Source: Homarus americanus (taxonomy: Eukaryota > Arthropoda > Malacostraca > Decapoda > Nephropidae). Taken from it: DNA of 64,000 nucleotides. The notes beneath the pieces were generated by a model. It was not told the origin of the DNA. It was given only the letters and a program-made list of their open reading frames with translations, and did no database searches. Of this stretch, positions 35,621-49,243 are shown piece by piece (the stretch's first letter is position 1; every line of letters begins with the position of its first letter). The position numbers and the translations under genes are program-made. The stretch is from the NCBI RefSeq assembly GCF_018991925.1, contig NW_024726235.1, forward strand, positions 7,978,726-8,042,725, given 5' to 3'.

Positions 35621-38600
35621 AGGCATCTAGTACAGCGACACAGCGACACAGGTAAAACTCAACACCACACTGGTGGGGTAAGAGGAGGAGGAGGGGCATC
35701 TAGTATAAATGACACAGGTAAAACTTCAACACACACTGGGTGGGCAAGAGGAGGAGGGGGGCATCAGTACAAAGACACAGGTAAAACTCAACACCACACT
35801 GTGGGTAAGAGGAGGAGGGGTATCTAGTACAAAGGACACAAAATCAACACTACACTGGTGGGTAAGAGGAGGGGCCCAGGCATATGACACAGTAAACACA
35901 TCATACTGGTGGGTAAGAGAGGGGGTACCTAGTAACAAGGACACAGTAAAACTCAACATCACACTGGTGGGTAAAGAGAGGGGGGCATCTAGTACAGCAT
36001 GACACAGGTAAAAACCCCAACACTACACTGGGGCAGAGGAGGAGGGACCCAGGCACACAAAGGACACAGGTAAAATCACAACACTACACTGGGTGGGCAA
36101 GAGGAGGAGGGGCACCAGCGACACAGGTAAAACTCACCACTCACACTGTGGGCAGACAGAGGGGCATTCCAGCAGACACACAGGTAAACTCAACACTACA
36201 CTGGTGGGTTAGAGAGGGGGTAAACAGCAGCAGACACAGGTAAAACCAACACTACACTGGTGGGGTAAGAGGAGGAGGGGGGCATTTGGGGCACAAGGAC
36301 ACAGGTAAAATTCAACACTACTGGTGGGGTAAGAGAGAGGGGAATTTAGCATAAATGGTTACAGTGTAAAACCCCTGCAACACTACACTGGTGGGGGTAA
36401 GACAGAGGGGGGGAGACGAAGAAAGACACAGTGTAAAACTCCAACACTACACTGGTGGGTAAGGAGAGGGGGGGCATCTATACAAAGGACACAGTGAAAC
36501 TCAACACTACACTGTGGGTGGCAGAGGAGGAGTGGGGGGAATCTAGCACAGCGACACAGGTAAAACCCAACACTACACTGGTGGGGTAAGAGGAGGGGGG
36601 GAGCTAGGCACAGCGACAAGGTAAAATTCTGGCAATACTACACTGGTGGGTAAGAGGAGGGGAGGGCACCTAGTAAGGAAGGACACAGGTAAAACACACA
36701 CTACTGGTGGGTAGAGAGGGGACATCTAGCAAGGAAGGACAGAGGTAAAACTTCAACACACACTGGTAGAGAGGAGGGGGGGGGCATTTGAAAAGAAGAC
36801 ACAGAAAACTTCAACATCATACTGGTGGGTAAGAGGAGGAGGGCAACATCTAGGCACAAAGGACACAGGTAAAACTCAACAACACTACACTGGTGGGTAA
36901 GAGGAGGAGGGGCATCTAGCACACAAAGGACACAGGTAAAAAAACTCAACACACACTGGTGTAAGAGGAGGAGGGGGGAATCTAGCACAAAGGACACAGG
37001 TAAAACTTCCATCACACTGGTGGGGTAAGAGAGAGGGGGGGGGACACACAAGGGGACACACAAAACTCAACACTACACTGTGGGTAAGAGGAGGGGGGGG
37101 TATCTACAAAGGACACAGGTAAAACTCAACACTTCACACTGTGGGGTATGAGGAGGAGGGGGGTATTCTAAACAGCGCACACAGGTAAAACTGCAACATC
37201 ACACTGTGGGGAGGAGGGGGGGGAGCATTCAGTACAAAGGACACAGGTAAATCAACACTATACTGGTGGGTAGAGGAGGAGGGGGGGTATCTAAAGCACA
37301 AAGGACACAGAAAACTTCAACACTCACACTGGTGGGTAAGAGGAGGAGGGGCATCTAGCACCAGCGACACAGGCAAAACTCAACACCACACTGGTGGGCA
37401 GAGGAGGGGGCATCTAGCATGACACAGTAAACCCAACACACTGGTGGGCAGAGGAGAGGCATCTAGCACAGCCACACAGGTAAAACCCAACACACACTGG
37501 GGTAAGAGATGAGGGGGGCATCTAGCACAGCAGACAGGTAAAACTCAACATCACACTGTAAGAGAGGGGGGGCATTTGGTACAGCGACACAGGTAAAACT
37601 TCAACACTACACTGCGGGTGAGAGGAGGGGCCTCAGTAAGGAAGCACACAGTGTAAAAAACTCAACACTACACTGTGGGTAAGAGGAGGGGGCACGAAAA
37701 GGACACAGGTAAAAATTTCTGGCCACTACACTGGTGGCAAGAGGAGTGGGTAAACCAACACTACACTGGTGGGTAAGAGGAGGGGGGGGGGGCACAGCAC
37801 AGGCAAACCCAACACTACACTGGTGTGGTGAGGAGGGGGGGCATTAGGCACAGTGACACAGGTAAAACTTCAACACTACACTGGTGGGTAAGAGGAGAGG
37901 GGGGACGTAGTACAAAGGACACAGGTAAAATTTGGCCATACTGTGTGTAAGAGGAGGAGGGGGGGAATTGTACAGTGACACAGGTAAAACTCAAATACCA
38001 CACTGTGGGTAAGAGGAGGAGGGGGGGATTAGCACAGCGACACAGGCAAACTCAACACTACACTGGTGGTAAGAGGAGGGGGCATTCAGTACAGTGACAC
38101 AGGTAAAATCAACACTACACTGTGTAGAGGAGGGGGGACACAGCAGACACAGGTAAAACTCAACACTGGCACTGTGGGTAAGAGGAGGGGGGGGCATTTA
38201 GCACAGCGACACAGGCAAAATCTCAACACACTGTGGGTAAGAGAGGGGAGGGGGGGGCACTCAGTACAGTGACACAGGTAAAATTACTACACTGTGTGGG
38301 AAGAGGAGGCATTTAGTACAAAGGACAGGTAAAATTTCAACACGTACTGTGGTGGCAGAGGAGAGGGGGGGGCATTTAGGCAGCGACACAGGAACACCAA
38401 CACATACTGTGGGTAGAGAGGGGGGCATTTACAAGAAAGGGACACAGGTAAAACCAACATCACACTGGTGGGTGGGCGAGAGGAGGGGGGGGCATTCAGT
38501 ACAGAAAGACACAGGCAAAAAATCAACACCACACTGGTGTGGGTAAGAGAGGGCATTCATACAAAGGACACAGGTAAAACTCAACACTACACTGTGAGGC

Positions 38601-41600
38601 AGAGAGGAGGGGGGTATCTAAAGGACACAGGTAAAACTTCACATCACACTGGGTAAGAGAGAGGGGGGGACTAGTAAGAAGGACACAGGTAAAACCCAAA
38701 TACCACACTGGTGTGGGGTAGGAGAGGGGGGGCATCTAGTACAGCGAAACAGGTAAAACTTCAACACCATACTGTGGGTTAGAGGAGGGGGGGACATCTA
38801 GCAGCGACACAGGTAAAAACTCAACACTACACTGGGGTGGGAAGAGGAGGGGGGCATTTGCACAGCGATGGTAAAACTCAACACTACACTGGTGTAAGAG
38901 GAGGAGTGGGGGGGGGTATTCAGGCACAGCGACACAGGTAAAAACTCAACACCACACTGGCAGGGTAAGAGAGAGGAGGGGGGCATCTAGCACAGCACAC
39001 ATAAAAAACTCAACACTACACTGGTGGGCAGAGGAGGAGGGGGGGGCATTCTAGGCACAGCGACACAGGCAAAACCAACACCACACTGTGGGAGAGAGGA
39101 GGGGGCAAAAAATCTAGTACAGCGACACAGGTAAAACTCAACATCACACTGGTAAGGAGGAGGGGGGGTCTAGTGAAGAAGCGACACAGTAAAACTCTGG
39201 TCACTACACTGTAAGAGAGGGGGGGCATCTAGCAAAGGACACACAGGTAAAAATTTTACAACACTACACTGGTGGGTAAGAGGGAGGGGGCATTTGAAAA
39301 GGTTGTATTGGTTGGTAAAACTCAACACTACACTGGTGGGTAAGAGGAGGAGGTGTGTAATCTAGTACAGCGACACAGGTAAAACTCAACACTACACTGG
39401 TGGGTGGGAGGAGGAGGGGGGCATCTAGCATGCGCGACACAGGTAAAAAACTCAACACTACACAGGTTAGAGAGGGGGGGTATCTAGCACAGTTAAAACA
39501 GGTAAAACTCAACACTACACTGTGTGGGGTTAGGAGGAGGGGGGGCACTAGCACAGCGACACAGGCAAAACTCAACACTACACTGGTGGGTAAGAGGAGG
39601 GGGGCATTTCAGTACAGCGACACAGGTAAAACTCAACATCACACTGGTGGGTAAGAGGAGAGGGGCATTCAGTACAGCACAGGTAAAACCTGCAACACTA
39701 CACTGTGGGTAAGAGGGAGGGGGGGGCACTAGGGCACAAAGGACACAGGTAAAACTCACCACTACACTGGTGGGCTAGAGGAAGGGGTGCATCTGAAAGG
39801 GTTAAAGGACACAGGTAAAACCAACACTACACACTGGTGGGTAAGAGGATGAGGGGGGGGCATCTAGCACATGACACAGGTAAACTCAACACTACACTGG
39901 GTGGGTAAGAGGAGGGGGTATTCAGTGACAGCGACACAGGTAAAACTCAACACTACACTGGTGTGTGGGAGGAGGGGCGGGGCATTCTAGGCACAGCGAC
40001 ACAGGTAAAACTTCAACACTACACTGGTGGGTAAGAGGATGAGGGGGGGTACCTACAGCGACACAGTGTAAAACTCAACACTACACTGCGGGGTAAGAGG
40101 AGGAGGGGGCAGAAGCAGCGACACAGGTAAAATTGGCCACTACACTGTGGGTAAGAGGAGGGGGGGGTATCAGTACAGCAGACACAGGTAAAACTCAACA
40201 TCACTACTGGGTGGGTAAGAGGAGGAGGGGGGGGGCATTCCAGCAGCGATGGTTGATAAAACTCAACACCACACTGGTGGGTAAGAGGAGGAGGGGCATC
40301 TAGCACAGCGACACAGGTAAAAACCCAACATCAATTGGTGGGCAGAGAGGAGGGGGGCATCTAGCACAGCGGACAGGCAAAACCCAACACCACACTGGTG
40401 GGGTTAGAGGAGGGGGTATCTATACAGCGAAACAGGTAAAACTCAACACACACTGGTGGGTTAGAGGGGCATCTAGCAGCGACACAGGTAAAACTCACCA
40501 CACTGGTGGGTAAGAGAGGAACAGAGTACAAAGCGACACAGGTAAAAACTTCAACACTGGGCACGGTGGGTAAGAGGAGGGGGGTGGGGGCATCTAGTAC
40601 AGCGACACAGGTAAAAACTCAACACCACTGTGGGGTGAGGAGGGGGGGGGACGAGAAGCAAAGGACACAGGTAAACTCTCACCACACTGGTGGGTAAGAG
40701 GAGTGGGGGGGCATCTAAAGTGTTAGACACAGGCAAAACTCAACACTACACTGGGTAAGAGAGGAGTAAGGGCATCTAGCAAGAAGCCACACAGTAAAAC
40801 CCAACATCACACTGGTGGTAAGAGGAGGGGGGGGCACACAAAGGACACAGTAAAATTTCAACACTACATCAGGGTAAGAGGAGAGGCGGGCATCTAGTGA
40901 AGGAAGACACAGGTAAAAAATTTCAACACTGGGTAAGAGGAGGAGGGGGGTATTCAGTACAGTGACACAGGTAAAACCCAACACTACATCAGGGTGAGGA
41001 GGGGGGGGCAGCTCAGTACAGCGTAAAACAGGTAAACTGGCCACTACACTGGTGGTGGAGAGAGTGAGGGGGTGCATTTAGCACAGCGAACAGGTAAAAC
41101 CCAACACCACACTGGTGGGTGAGGAGGGGGGGCATCTAGCACAGCGACACAGGCAAAACTCAACACTCACACTGGTGGGTTAATAGAGGAGGGGGGCCTA
41201 GCACAGCGACACAGGTAAAACTCAACACCACACTGGTGGGTAAGAGGAGGGGGGGGCATTTAGCACAGACACAGGTAAAACTCAACACTCATACTGTGGT
41301 AAGAGGAGGAGGGGGGGCATTTAGTACAAAGACACAGGTAAAACTCAACACTACACTGGTGGGCAAGAGAGGAGGGGGGGTATCTAGTAAGGAAGGACAC
41401 AGGTAGGTAAAATTTCAACACTACACCAGGCAGAGGAGAGGGGGTATCAGTAAGCAAAGGAACAGGTAAATCTCAACACTACACTGGTGGGTTAGAGGAG
41501 GGGGGGGGGCACCCAGCAAAAGGACACAGGCAAAACTCAACACTACACTGGTGGGTAAGAGGAGGGGGGGCATTCAAGGCTGAAATGACACAGGTAAAAT

Positions 41601-44106
41601 CAACACTACACTGGGTAAGAGAGGAGGGGGGGGGGCATTCAGCACAGCGCGACACAGGTAAAACTCAACACTGCCACTGGTGGTAAGAGAGGGAATTTAG
41701 TACAGCGACACAGGTAAAAACCTGCAATACTACACTGTGTAAGAGGAGGAGGGGGGGCATTTAGTAAAGGACACAGGTGGAAATTTCAACATCATACTGG
41801 TGTAAGAGGAGTGTATTTGTACAGCGACACAGGTAAAACTTCATTACTCACTGTGGGTAAGAGGAGGAGGGGGGCATTTGCAGCAGCGACACAGTAAAAT
41901 CAACACTGCTACTGGTGGGTAAGTGAGGAGGAGGGGGCATCTAGTACAGCGACACAGGTAAAACTCAAATACTCACACTGGTGGGGAGGCAGAGAGGAGG
42001 GGGGGGTATCTACACAGCGACACAGGTAAAAACTCTGCAATACCACACTGGTGGGCAAGAGGAGAGGGGGGGCACTATACAGCGACACAGGTAAAACTCA
42101 ACACTACACTGGTAAAAGAGGAGGAGGGGGGGCATCTAGTACAAAGGACACAGGTAAAACCCAACACTACACTGGTGGGGTGGGTGAGGAGGTAACAGTA
42201 CAGCGACACAGGTAAAACTCAACACTACACTGGCAAGAGGAGGGGGCCTAGTAAAGTGACACAGGTAAAACTTCTGGCCACTACACTGTGGGTGGGGAGG
42301 AGGAGGGGGGGCACGAAAGCAGTGACACACAGGTAAAACTCAACACTACACACAGGTGAGGAGGTGGGTAAAGACAGCTAATACAGGTAAAACTCAACAC
42401 TACACTGGTGGTGGAAGAGGAGGAGGGGGGCATCTAGCACAGCACACAGGTAAAACCCAACACTACACTGGTGGGTGGGGAGGAGGAGGGGGGGCATCTA
42501 GCACAGCGACACAGGTAAAAACCAACACTACACACGGTGGGTAAGAGGAGGGGGCACGCAGCAGCGACACAGGTAAAACTCAACACACACTGGTGGGGCA
42601 GAGGAGGGGGGGCATTCAGGCAGCGACACAGGCAAAACCTGCACACTACACTGGTGGGGTGAGAGGAGAGGGGGGGGCACTAGCACAAGGACACAGGTAA
42701 AAATACCACACTACACTCAGGTAAGAGGAGGGGGGGGGCATCTAGTACAGGGACACAGGTAAAACTTCAACATCGTACTGGTGGGTAAGGATGAGGAGGG
42801 GGGAATTCAGTACAAAGGACACAGGTAAAACCTAACACTACACTGGTGGGCAAGAGGAGGAGGGGGGGGGGCCCCAGTACAGCGACACAGGCAAAACTCA
42901 ACACTACACTGGTGGCAGAGTGAGGGGGGCATCTAGCACAAGGACACAGGCAAAACTCAACACTACACTGGTGGCAAGAGGAGAGGGGGCATCTAGCACA
43001 AAGACACAGTAAAACCTACCACACTGGTGGGTAGAGGAGGAAGCATACAAAGGACACAGGTAAAACTCAACACTCACACTGGTGGGTAAGAGAGGTAAAA
43101 ATTCAGTACAGCGACACAGGCAAAATTCTGGCCACCACTGGTGGGTAAGAGGAGGGGGGGGGCATCTAGTACAGCGACACAGGTAAAACTCAACACTTCA
43201 CTGGTGGGGTAAGAGGAGGTAAAGGTTTCAGTAAGCAGCGACAAGCAGGTAAAACCCAGCCTGGCACTGGTGGGTAAGAGGAGGGGGGAACGAAGACAGC
43301 GACACAGGCAAAACTCAACACCACACTGGTGGGTAAGAGGAGGGGGCATCTATACAGCGACACAGGTAAAAACCCAACACTACACTGGTGGTGAGGAGGG
43401 CATCTAGCACAAGGACACAGGTAAAACTCAACACTACACTGGTGGGGTAAGAGGAGGGGGGCGTATCTAGCAAGGAAGGACACAGGTAAAACTCAACACT
43501 GCCACTGTAAGAGGAGGTAAGGCATCTAGTACAAGGACACAGGTAAAACTTCAACACTACACTGGTGGGTAAAGAGGAGGCATTTGCAAAGGACACAGGT
43601 GCAAAACTCAACACTACACTGGTGGGTAAAGAGGAGGGGGGAGCATCTAGTGCACAGCGACACAGGTAAAACTCCAACACTACACCGGTGGTGGGTGAGG
43701 AGGGGGGGGGCATCTAGCACAATACACACAGGCAAAACCAACACACTGGTGGGCAAGAGGAGGGCACAGTACAGCCACACAGTGTAAAAACTCAACACTA
43801 CACTGGTGGTGGGGAGAGGGGGCATCTAGCAAGCACACAGGTAAACCCAAATATCACACTGTAAGAGAGGAGGGGGGGCACGGGGGCACAGCGACAGGTA
43901 AAATCAACATCACACTGGGTAAGAGGAGGTAAGGCAGTATCTAGACAGCGACACAGGTAAAACCAACATCACACTGGGTAAGAGGAGAGGGGGGGCATTT
44001 TAGCACAGCACACAGGTAAAACTCAACACTTCACTGTGGGTAGAGAGGGGGGTATCTAGTACAGCGACACAGGTAAAACTCAACACTACACTGGTGGGTA
44101 AGAGGA
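35621..44106. repeat. ~62-bp satellite array, 8.5 kb (~135 unit lengths)
   Basis: Unit in order: CAGCGACACAGGTAAAACTC, AACACTACACTGGTGGGTAA, GAGGAGGAGGGGGG, CATCTAGTA. Variants include AAAGGACACAG for CAGCGACACAG and a variable G-run. Nearly every copy has small indels, mostly in homopolymers and at GGTGGG, which looks partly like noisy-read consensus. The array ends abruptly at 44106 in unique sequence. No genes; short minus-strand frames here are repeat shadows. Confidence 0.96.
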
Positions 44107-46060
44107 TATTTGTGGTCCTGACGTTGGTGGCTCCACAAATTCCCCTACAGCAGGAAGTAGCCTGTGCAGAATTGTTGAAGGTTAATATTTTTATTTCCTA
44201 GACTACTGCCGCGCCAGTTTCTAACGCACACTTATATTAGTTCGTCAAATTAAAGTTGTTACAAACGTGCTGTATATACAGTGTGTGACTTGTGTTACTG
44301 ATATATTAGAAGACGAAGCTTTTGTTTATTTTGTTTCAATTATTCTGTATTACCCTGTCACAGTAATAATAATATAAATGTGGGCTTCATACATTGTTTA
44401 TATAATTACAACACCCACTATAAGTAGACTATGAGCAGTCAGTAGTCATAATTGTACACGTGACAGTGTTTTTCCACTGACCTCTACCGCACCTTGAATG
44501 TGTGGTCTGTAATTAAGTATCCGGCTGATAGCCAGTCTCTCACCCACTCAATTTCATCAAACACACAGTATCTTCAGGAAGCTCGTTACACATACGTTTT
44601 ATCCTTTATTAACGCTAACAGCTCATAGCGGTAATTGCGGTGATATCCTAGTTGTTGTGCAATAGTTTATTTTCTTAATAAATGGAGAAAAAACCATTTG
44701 GGTTTGAAAACTTAACCCATAAACATTTATTAATGTTACTCCCAGTGTACCTTTAATACCGACTCCACAGAACCTTCATCAGTACAGGTAAACTTATATC
44801 ATTGTGGATGAGCCGCCACGTTAAAAAAAAAAAAAAAATTACAAGGTGATTGGGTGGTAGTACTTTAGAAAGTTTGGTCCGAGCTTCCATATCCGTCAAC
44901 AGACCCTGACTGGCGCCAACACCACAGTCTGCCTCTCCTCAACGCTAATAACTTGCGTGCCACCTTCACTACCTCCCTTTGTCTTAACCTTATACTGTAC
45001 TTCCAAACATCCCCACTAGATACTTCTTAAAATAATTTTTCTTAATCCAAATCTCATTCTTATAACCAAATTTAATTCAATAACAAAATACTGTAAAAAG
45101 TTTTCACAGGGCTTCAAACAACGAGAAACAATAATACCGCGACCTGTCAAATCATATGACCCGTACTGTACTCAAGTTGCTCTTGACCTGTATGATGAAG
45201 CCCCACATTTTATCGCTCATCCCAAGGCCACACTGTCCGTGTCTGGAAACGGCAGCAAAATGGGATTTAGGTTAGGTTAAGTTGGATTGAGTAACAAGAG
45301 ATGTGCCGAGTTGGGTTCAGTTGTGACTTAAAACATGGCTGATGGTAACAAGTGCATTACCTACTCATGGTCACACCACTACCTGTCTCCACGTGATCAC
45401 CCACTGACACTTTGCCACCGAGTGCGCGCGCTGTGTGTGTGTGTGTGTGTGTGTTGATGCAAACGTATACAGTGATGTATAAAAAGGTCTATCTCGGGTA
45501 TTAGGTGACTAAATAATGGGATCGAATTGTTGTGAACTGTGATGCGAACCAACGACTCTAAGGACGGGGGCAGTGTTATATCAACTGGGTCACCGCATCA
45601 CTATTTGTAACTCAACGCTGGTAATTTATCTCTACTGTTCTCCCACAAAAACCTTAACTGTACAATTTCCTATACTATAAAACCACAAAATCAAAATACC
45701 AGGAGACAAACTCGTGGCAGGTAGTTCCTTAAAGCTCACATAACATCCGTAAGTAGGTTGGGTTCTTTTAACACTTCGTAAAACAAGTTAGAAATTTCCG
45801 CGTTGGCAATATATTTTCGAATTATTATTTTTTCTCGCTTTGTGGTGTTCTAGGCAGTACACTGAGCCAGATAAGGTACACAGACACACACACAGTACAG
45901 AATACACCTCGCGCCGCTGGTTTCTTCATCAACTCTTTCAAGGTCGAACTAGCTGTAACCTCAGACTATTCCTTGTTCTTCAGGGTTGGTGTACATCGTC
46001 TTACTAATATAATTTTTATTGCTAACTTTTTTTTACATTATCATAACGGTTTAAAGATAC
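44107..46060. other. Unique intergenic sequence, no gene seen
   Basis: AT-rich DNA with an A-run at 44824-44838 and a CG/TG alternating tract at 45423-45454. No protein-like frame. Confidence 0.5.
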
Positions 46061-46063
46061 ATT

Positions 46064-46345
46064 TCAAGACTGAACCTGATGGTGAAGAATAAATTTGCCC
46101 CAAAAGAGCCTCCGAGTAACACCTAGCTTGTAAACAAACGAATAAAACGATGAAACCAGAGCAAGGCGGAGGCCAGACGGGGCCCAGACAGGGGTGGCGG
46201 GACAGTCAAACAACTTGCCAAGTCCCCTAGCCAACAATTCTCCTGCGTAAACTTTTCTATTCCTCAGCGCCATCGTATCCAATAAGAATGGAGGAAACTG
46301 CAGCGGGCCTATTGGCCCATACGGTTCCATGAGAAAACCCCAACG
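46064..46345 (-). repeat. Putative interspersed repeat next to the LINE
   Basis: Minus-strand sequence ATGGAACCGTATGGGCCAAT continuing AGGCCCGCTGCAGTTTCC has the look of a dispersed crustacean repeat, from memory. It lies just 3' of the LINE remnant and may be part of the same insertion or independent. Confidence 0.35.
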
Positions 46346-46458
46346 GGGTTGTCATTTGTCAACACTAACCTAACCTAAACATAAAAGTGTTTTATTTTAT
46401 ATTTTATATACGAGACTGGGGTTTTGTCCGGTCACCGGCCCATACTGGACATTCCCAT

Positions 46459-48000
46459 TTACACCCAACCCCTATTGTTCATATATCCATCCAACCTATG
46501 TTTGAAGCTATCCAGCGTATTCGAGTTCATGATGATATTTGGTAACTTGTTCCACTCGTCCATCACTATTTCCAAACCAGTGTTTACCTATTTCGCGCCT
46601 AAATCTAAATTTGTCTAATTTGAAACCATTGTTACGAGTTCGCTCCTGGTTGGATAGTTTGAGTACCTTTGTAATGTCCCCTTTGTTTAGCCCTGCCTTC
46701 CACTTATACACCTCTATCAGGTCTCCCCTCGCTCTACGTCTCTCGAGGGAGTGCAAATTAAGATGCTTTAGCCTGTCTCTATACTCAAGGTTCCTAATGC
46801 CCGGGATGAGTCTTGTCATTCTCCTCTAAATTCTTTCCAAGGATTTTACATCCATTCTGTAATACGGTGACCAGAATTGAACTGCGTAATCCAGGTGTGG
46901 TCTCACAAGCACAAGATATAGTTTTAAGATGACCTCGCTAGTCTTGTAACTAACACTCCTTTGTATGAGCCCAAGTACTTTATTAGCCTTGTTTCGAGCA
47001 AATGCACATTGTTTATTTGGCTTAAGATTCCTACTTATCATTGCTCCTAAATCTTTCTCGCAGTCGGATTTCTCAATAACATCGTTGTTAATCTGATATT
47101 TGGTTTCCCTGTTTACATCTCCTATACAGAGTACTTAACATTTGTCCACATTGAATTTCATCTCACTTTTTTCAGACCATTCGATATTTTTTTTTTAGAT
47201 CTTCCTGTAGTTTGCCGAGTCCTCGTTAGGTTTAAATACACGCCCAATTTTAGTGTCGTCAGCAAATTTACTTATGTTGCTGTCTATGCCGATATCTATG
47301 TCGTTTATGTATATAATAAATAACACTGGTCCGAGTACTGAGCCTTGGAGAACTCCACTAGTGACGTTGCTCCAATGGGATTTAGTGCCGTTAATGCTCA
47401 CTCGCTGTTTCCTGTCCTGTAACCACGCCCTAATCCATTTTAGAATATCTCCTTTCATGCCATGAGCCTTCACTTTTCTTTTCTTATTAGTCTTTCGTGG
47501 GGGACTCTGTCGAAGGCTTTGCTGAAGTCGAGATATACCACATCATAATTGTGCCCCTCGTCCACCGATTCGAAAACTGATGAAAAGAATGTTAATAGAT
47601 TAGTTAGACAAGAACGTCCGCTTGTGAAGCCATGCTGGGAATCATTGATCAACTTGTGCTTCTCCAGGTGATTTCGAATAGTTTGAAATGATTACTTCCA
47701 GTAATTTGCCTACAATTGATGTTAGACTGATTGGATGGTAGTTAGAGGATAGTGATCTATCTTCCTTCTTGAAAATCGGCATTACATTCGCTATCCTCCA
47801 GGATTCTGGTACTACACCCGTTTTTAAGGACATGTTAAAGAACTTTGCTAAGGGCATACTAAGCTCTTCCTTACATTCCTTTAATACTCTGGAAAATATC
47901 TCATCGGGACCTGGTGACTTATTAGGCTTTAGTTTGTCTAGTTGCTTCCTAACTATTACATGTTTTAAGCTCACTGACTCACCCACACTCTTACCGACGA
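46459..48000 (-). pseudogene. CR1-like non-LTR retrotransposon, reverse transcriptase, decayed and 5'-truncated
   Basis: On the minus strand the RT reads in pieces: LKPNKSPGPDEIFSRVLKEC and FFNMSLKTGVVPESW near 47.8-47.9 kb; QHGFTSGRSCLTNLL and DVVYLDFSKAFDRVPH near 47.55 kb; GVLQGSVLGPVLFIIYIND and the catalytic FADDTK (47249-47266); then ARNKANKVLGLIQRSV and RPHLDYAVQFWSP near 46.9 kb; and ERRRARGDLIEVYKWKAG near 46.75 kb, ending TLDSFKHRLDGYMNNRGWV and a stop at 46459. Several frameshifts and stops separate the pieces and no endonuclease is present. The carboxyl part is typical of the CR1 group, so this is a dead 5'-truncated copy. Confidence 0.88.
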
Positions 48001-48460
48001 AGGAATTAATTTAAACTGATTATCCTTCATTCACTCATTAATAGAAAACTTTTATACCACGATTCATAGTTTTACCAGTTTAGTCTTTTATTTCTGTTTC
48101 TCCCGCGCATTTTCTTTTCCCACAAGCGCCAACGTCGCCCACCCGCCTGCAACACAGATGTTATGCAGGACGTGCTGTTGTGTATCACGTAACAAAGTGT
48201 CTTGCATAACAGTAAAATGAGTTACAATAAAGCCACCAACCACGAGGTCAACGGTAACGAGCATTATTTTGATACTGTACTGGGGAAAATTATGTTAATA
48301 CGGGCGAAAATTATATTAATACTGGGGAAAATTGTCATCAATTATTAACTCGCATTGCCAATGTCGCATTAGGTTAGTTAAGTTGGGCTGAGTTCAAAAC
48401 TTTATCAATTTGTATAAAGTCTAAGATAACCTGAAGATTAGGCACCCAATCTTATTTCAC

Positions 48461-48462
<2 letters not shown>

Positions 48463-48502
<40 letters not shown>
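48463..48502. repeat. (AAT)n trinucleotide repeat
   Basis: About 13 ATA/AAT units. Confidence 0.95.
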
Positions 48503-48503
<1 letters not shown>

Positions 48504-48561
48504 GTTTGAAAATAATGTCACTGTTTGTTAACATTATAGCCGATGGTGTTTTTCAGTCGAT

Positions 48562-49243
48562 TTCGTGGTACTCGGAAAAAATGACACCGGAAAATATGGC
48601 ACAGGAAAAAATGGCACAACAAATTTCACTTCGAGCTCACGAACCACAAACGAGCTAACGAGCCCAACACTCATTCTTTTCAAGGCTTTCTTTACTTCCT
48701 CTACTACCAGGTTGGTTGGGAACAGTCACCCAACTATCTGGCGTTCCATTCAGTGGATCCAAGATGACCATGCTGTTGTATCATCTCACATTATCAAAGA
48801 ATCTCGTGGTTCACCCAGGAAGCGCCAAAAACATGTTTACAAGAACCTCCAGACAAGGCTGAAGACCCTCTGCCAGGACCGCCAAGCTGGTCACAAGTCA
48901 GTCCAAGAGTTTGTGCAAGACGCTGACTATAACATTCGTTGGAAATCTTAAACAATAATATGCAATGTGACATTTTTAATTTTGTAATTTATTTATGTAC
49001 GAGTTTTCACTAACATACGGTAGAATGTTTTAGTTAAAGGTAATAAATGTTTTATGTTATGACGTTGATATAACTCCAAGTAAGGTTCAGTAACAAACGT
49101 TATAAAATTTTAGCGAAAAAATTTCAATAAAAATTAATGTGCCATTTTTTCCTCGTCTGATGATTATGCCTTTTTTTCTGGTTCCATATTTTCCCATTGC
49201 CATATTTTCTGTGCCATTTTTTCCTACATTCGATTTCGTACCG
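48562..49243 (+). mobile_element. Short element with inverted GGAAAAAATGGCAC termini and MULE/FLYWCH-like ORF
   Basis: The left end contains GGTACTCGGAAAAAATGACA, GGAAAATATGGCAC and GGAAAAAATGGCAC in series (48567-48618). The right end (49139-49243) carries the same words inverted: GTGCCATTTTTTCC, CCATATTTTC, GTGCCATTTTTTCC, GTACC. Between them a plus frame to 48951 encodes HPTIWRSIQWIQDD and KNLQTRLKTL, which resemble the carboxyl end of MULE transposases linked to FLYWCH proteins (memory only). No catalytic DDE part is present, so it would be non-autonomous or decayed. Confidence 0.5.

Noticed and set aside
35700..43830. Dozens of 60-130-codon frames with similar Cys/Leu/Pro-rich peptides
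   Set aside because: All derive from the ~62-bp satellite, shift frame with every indel and share no start or end.
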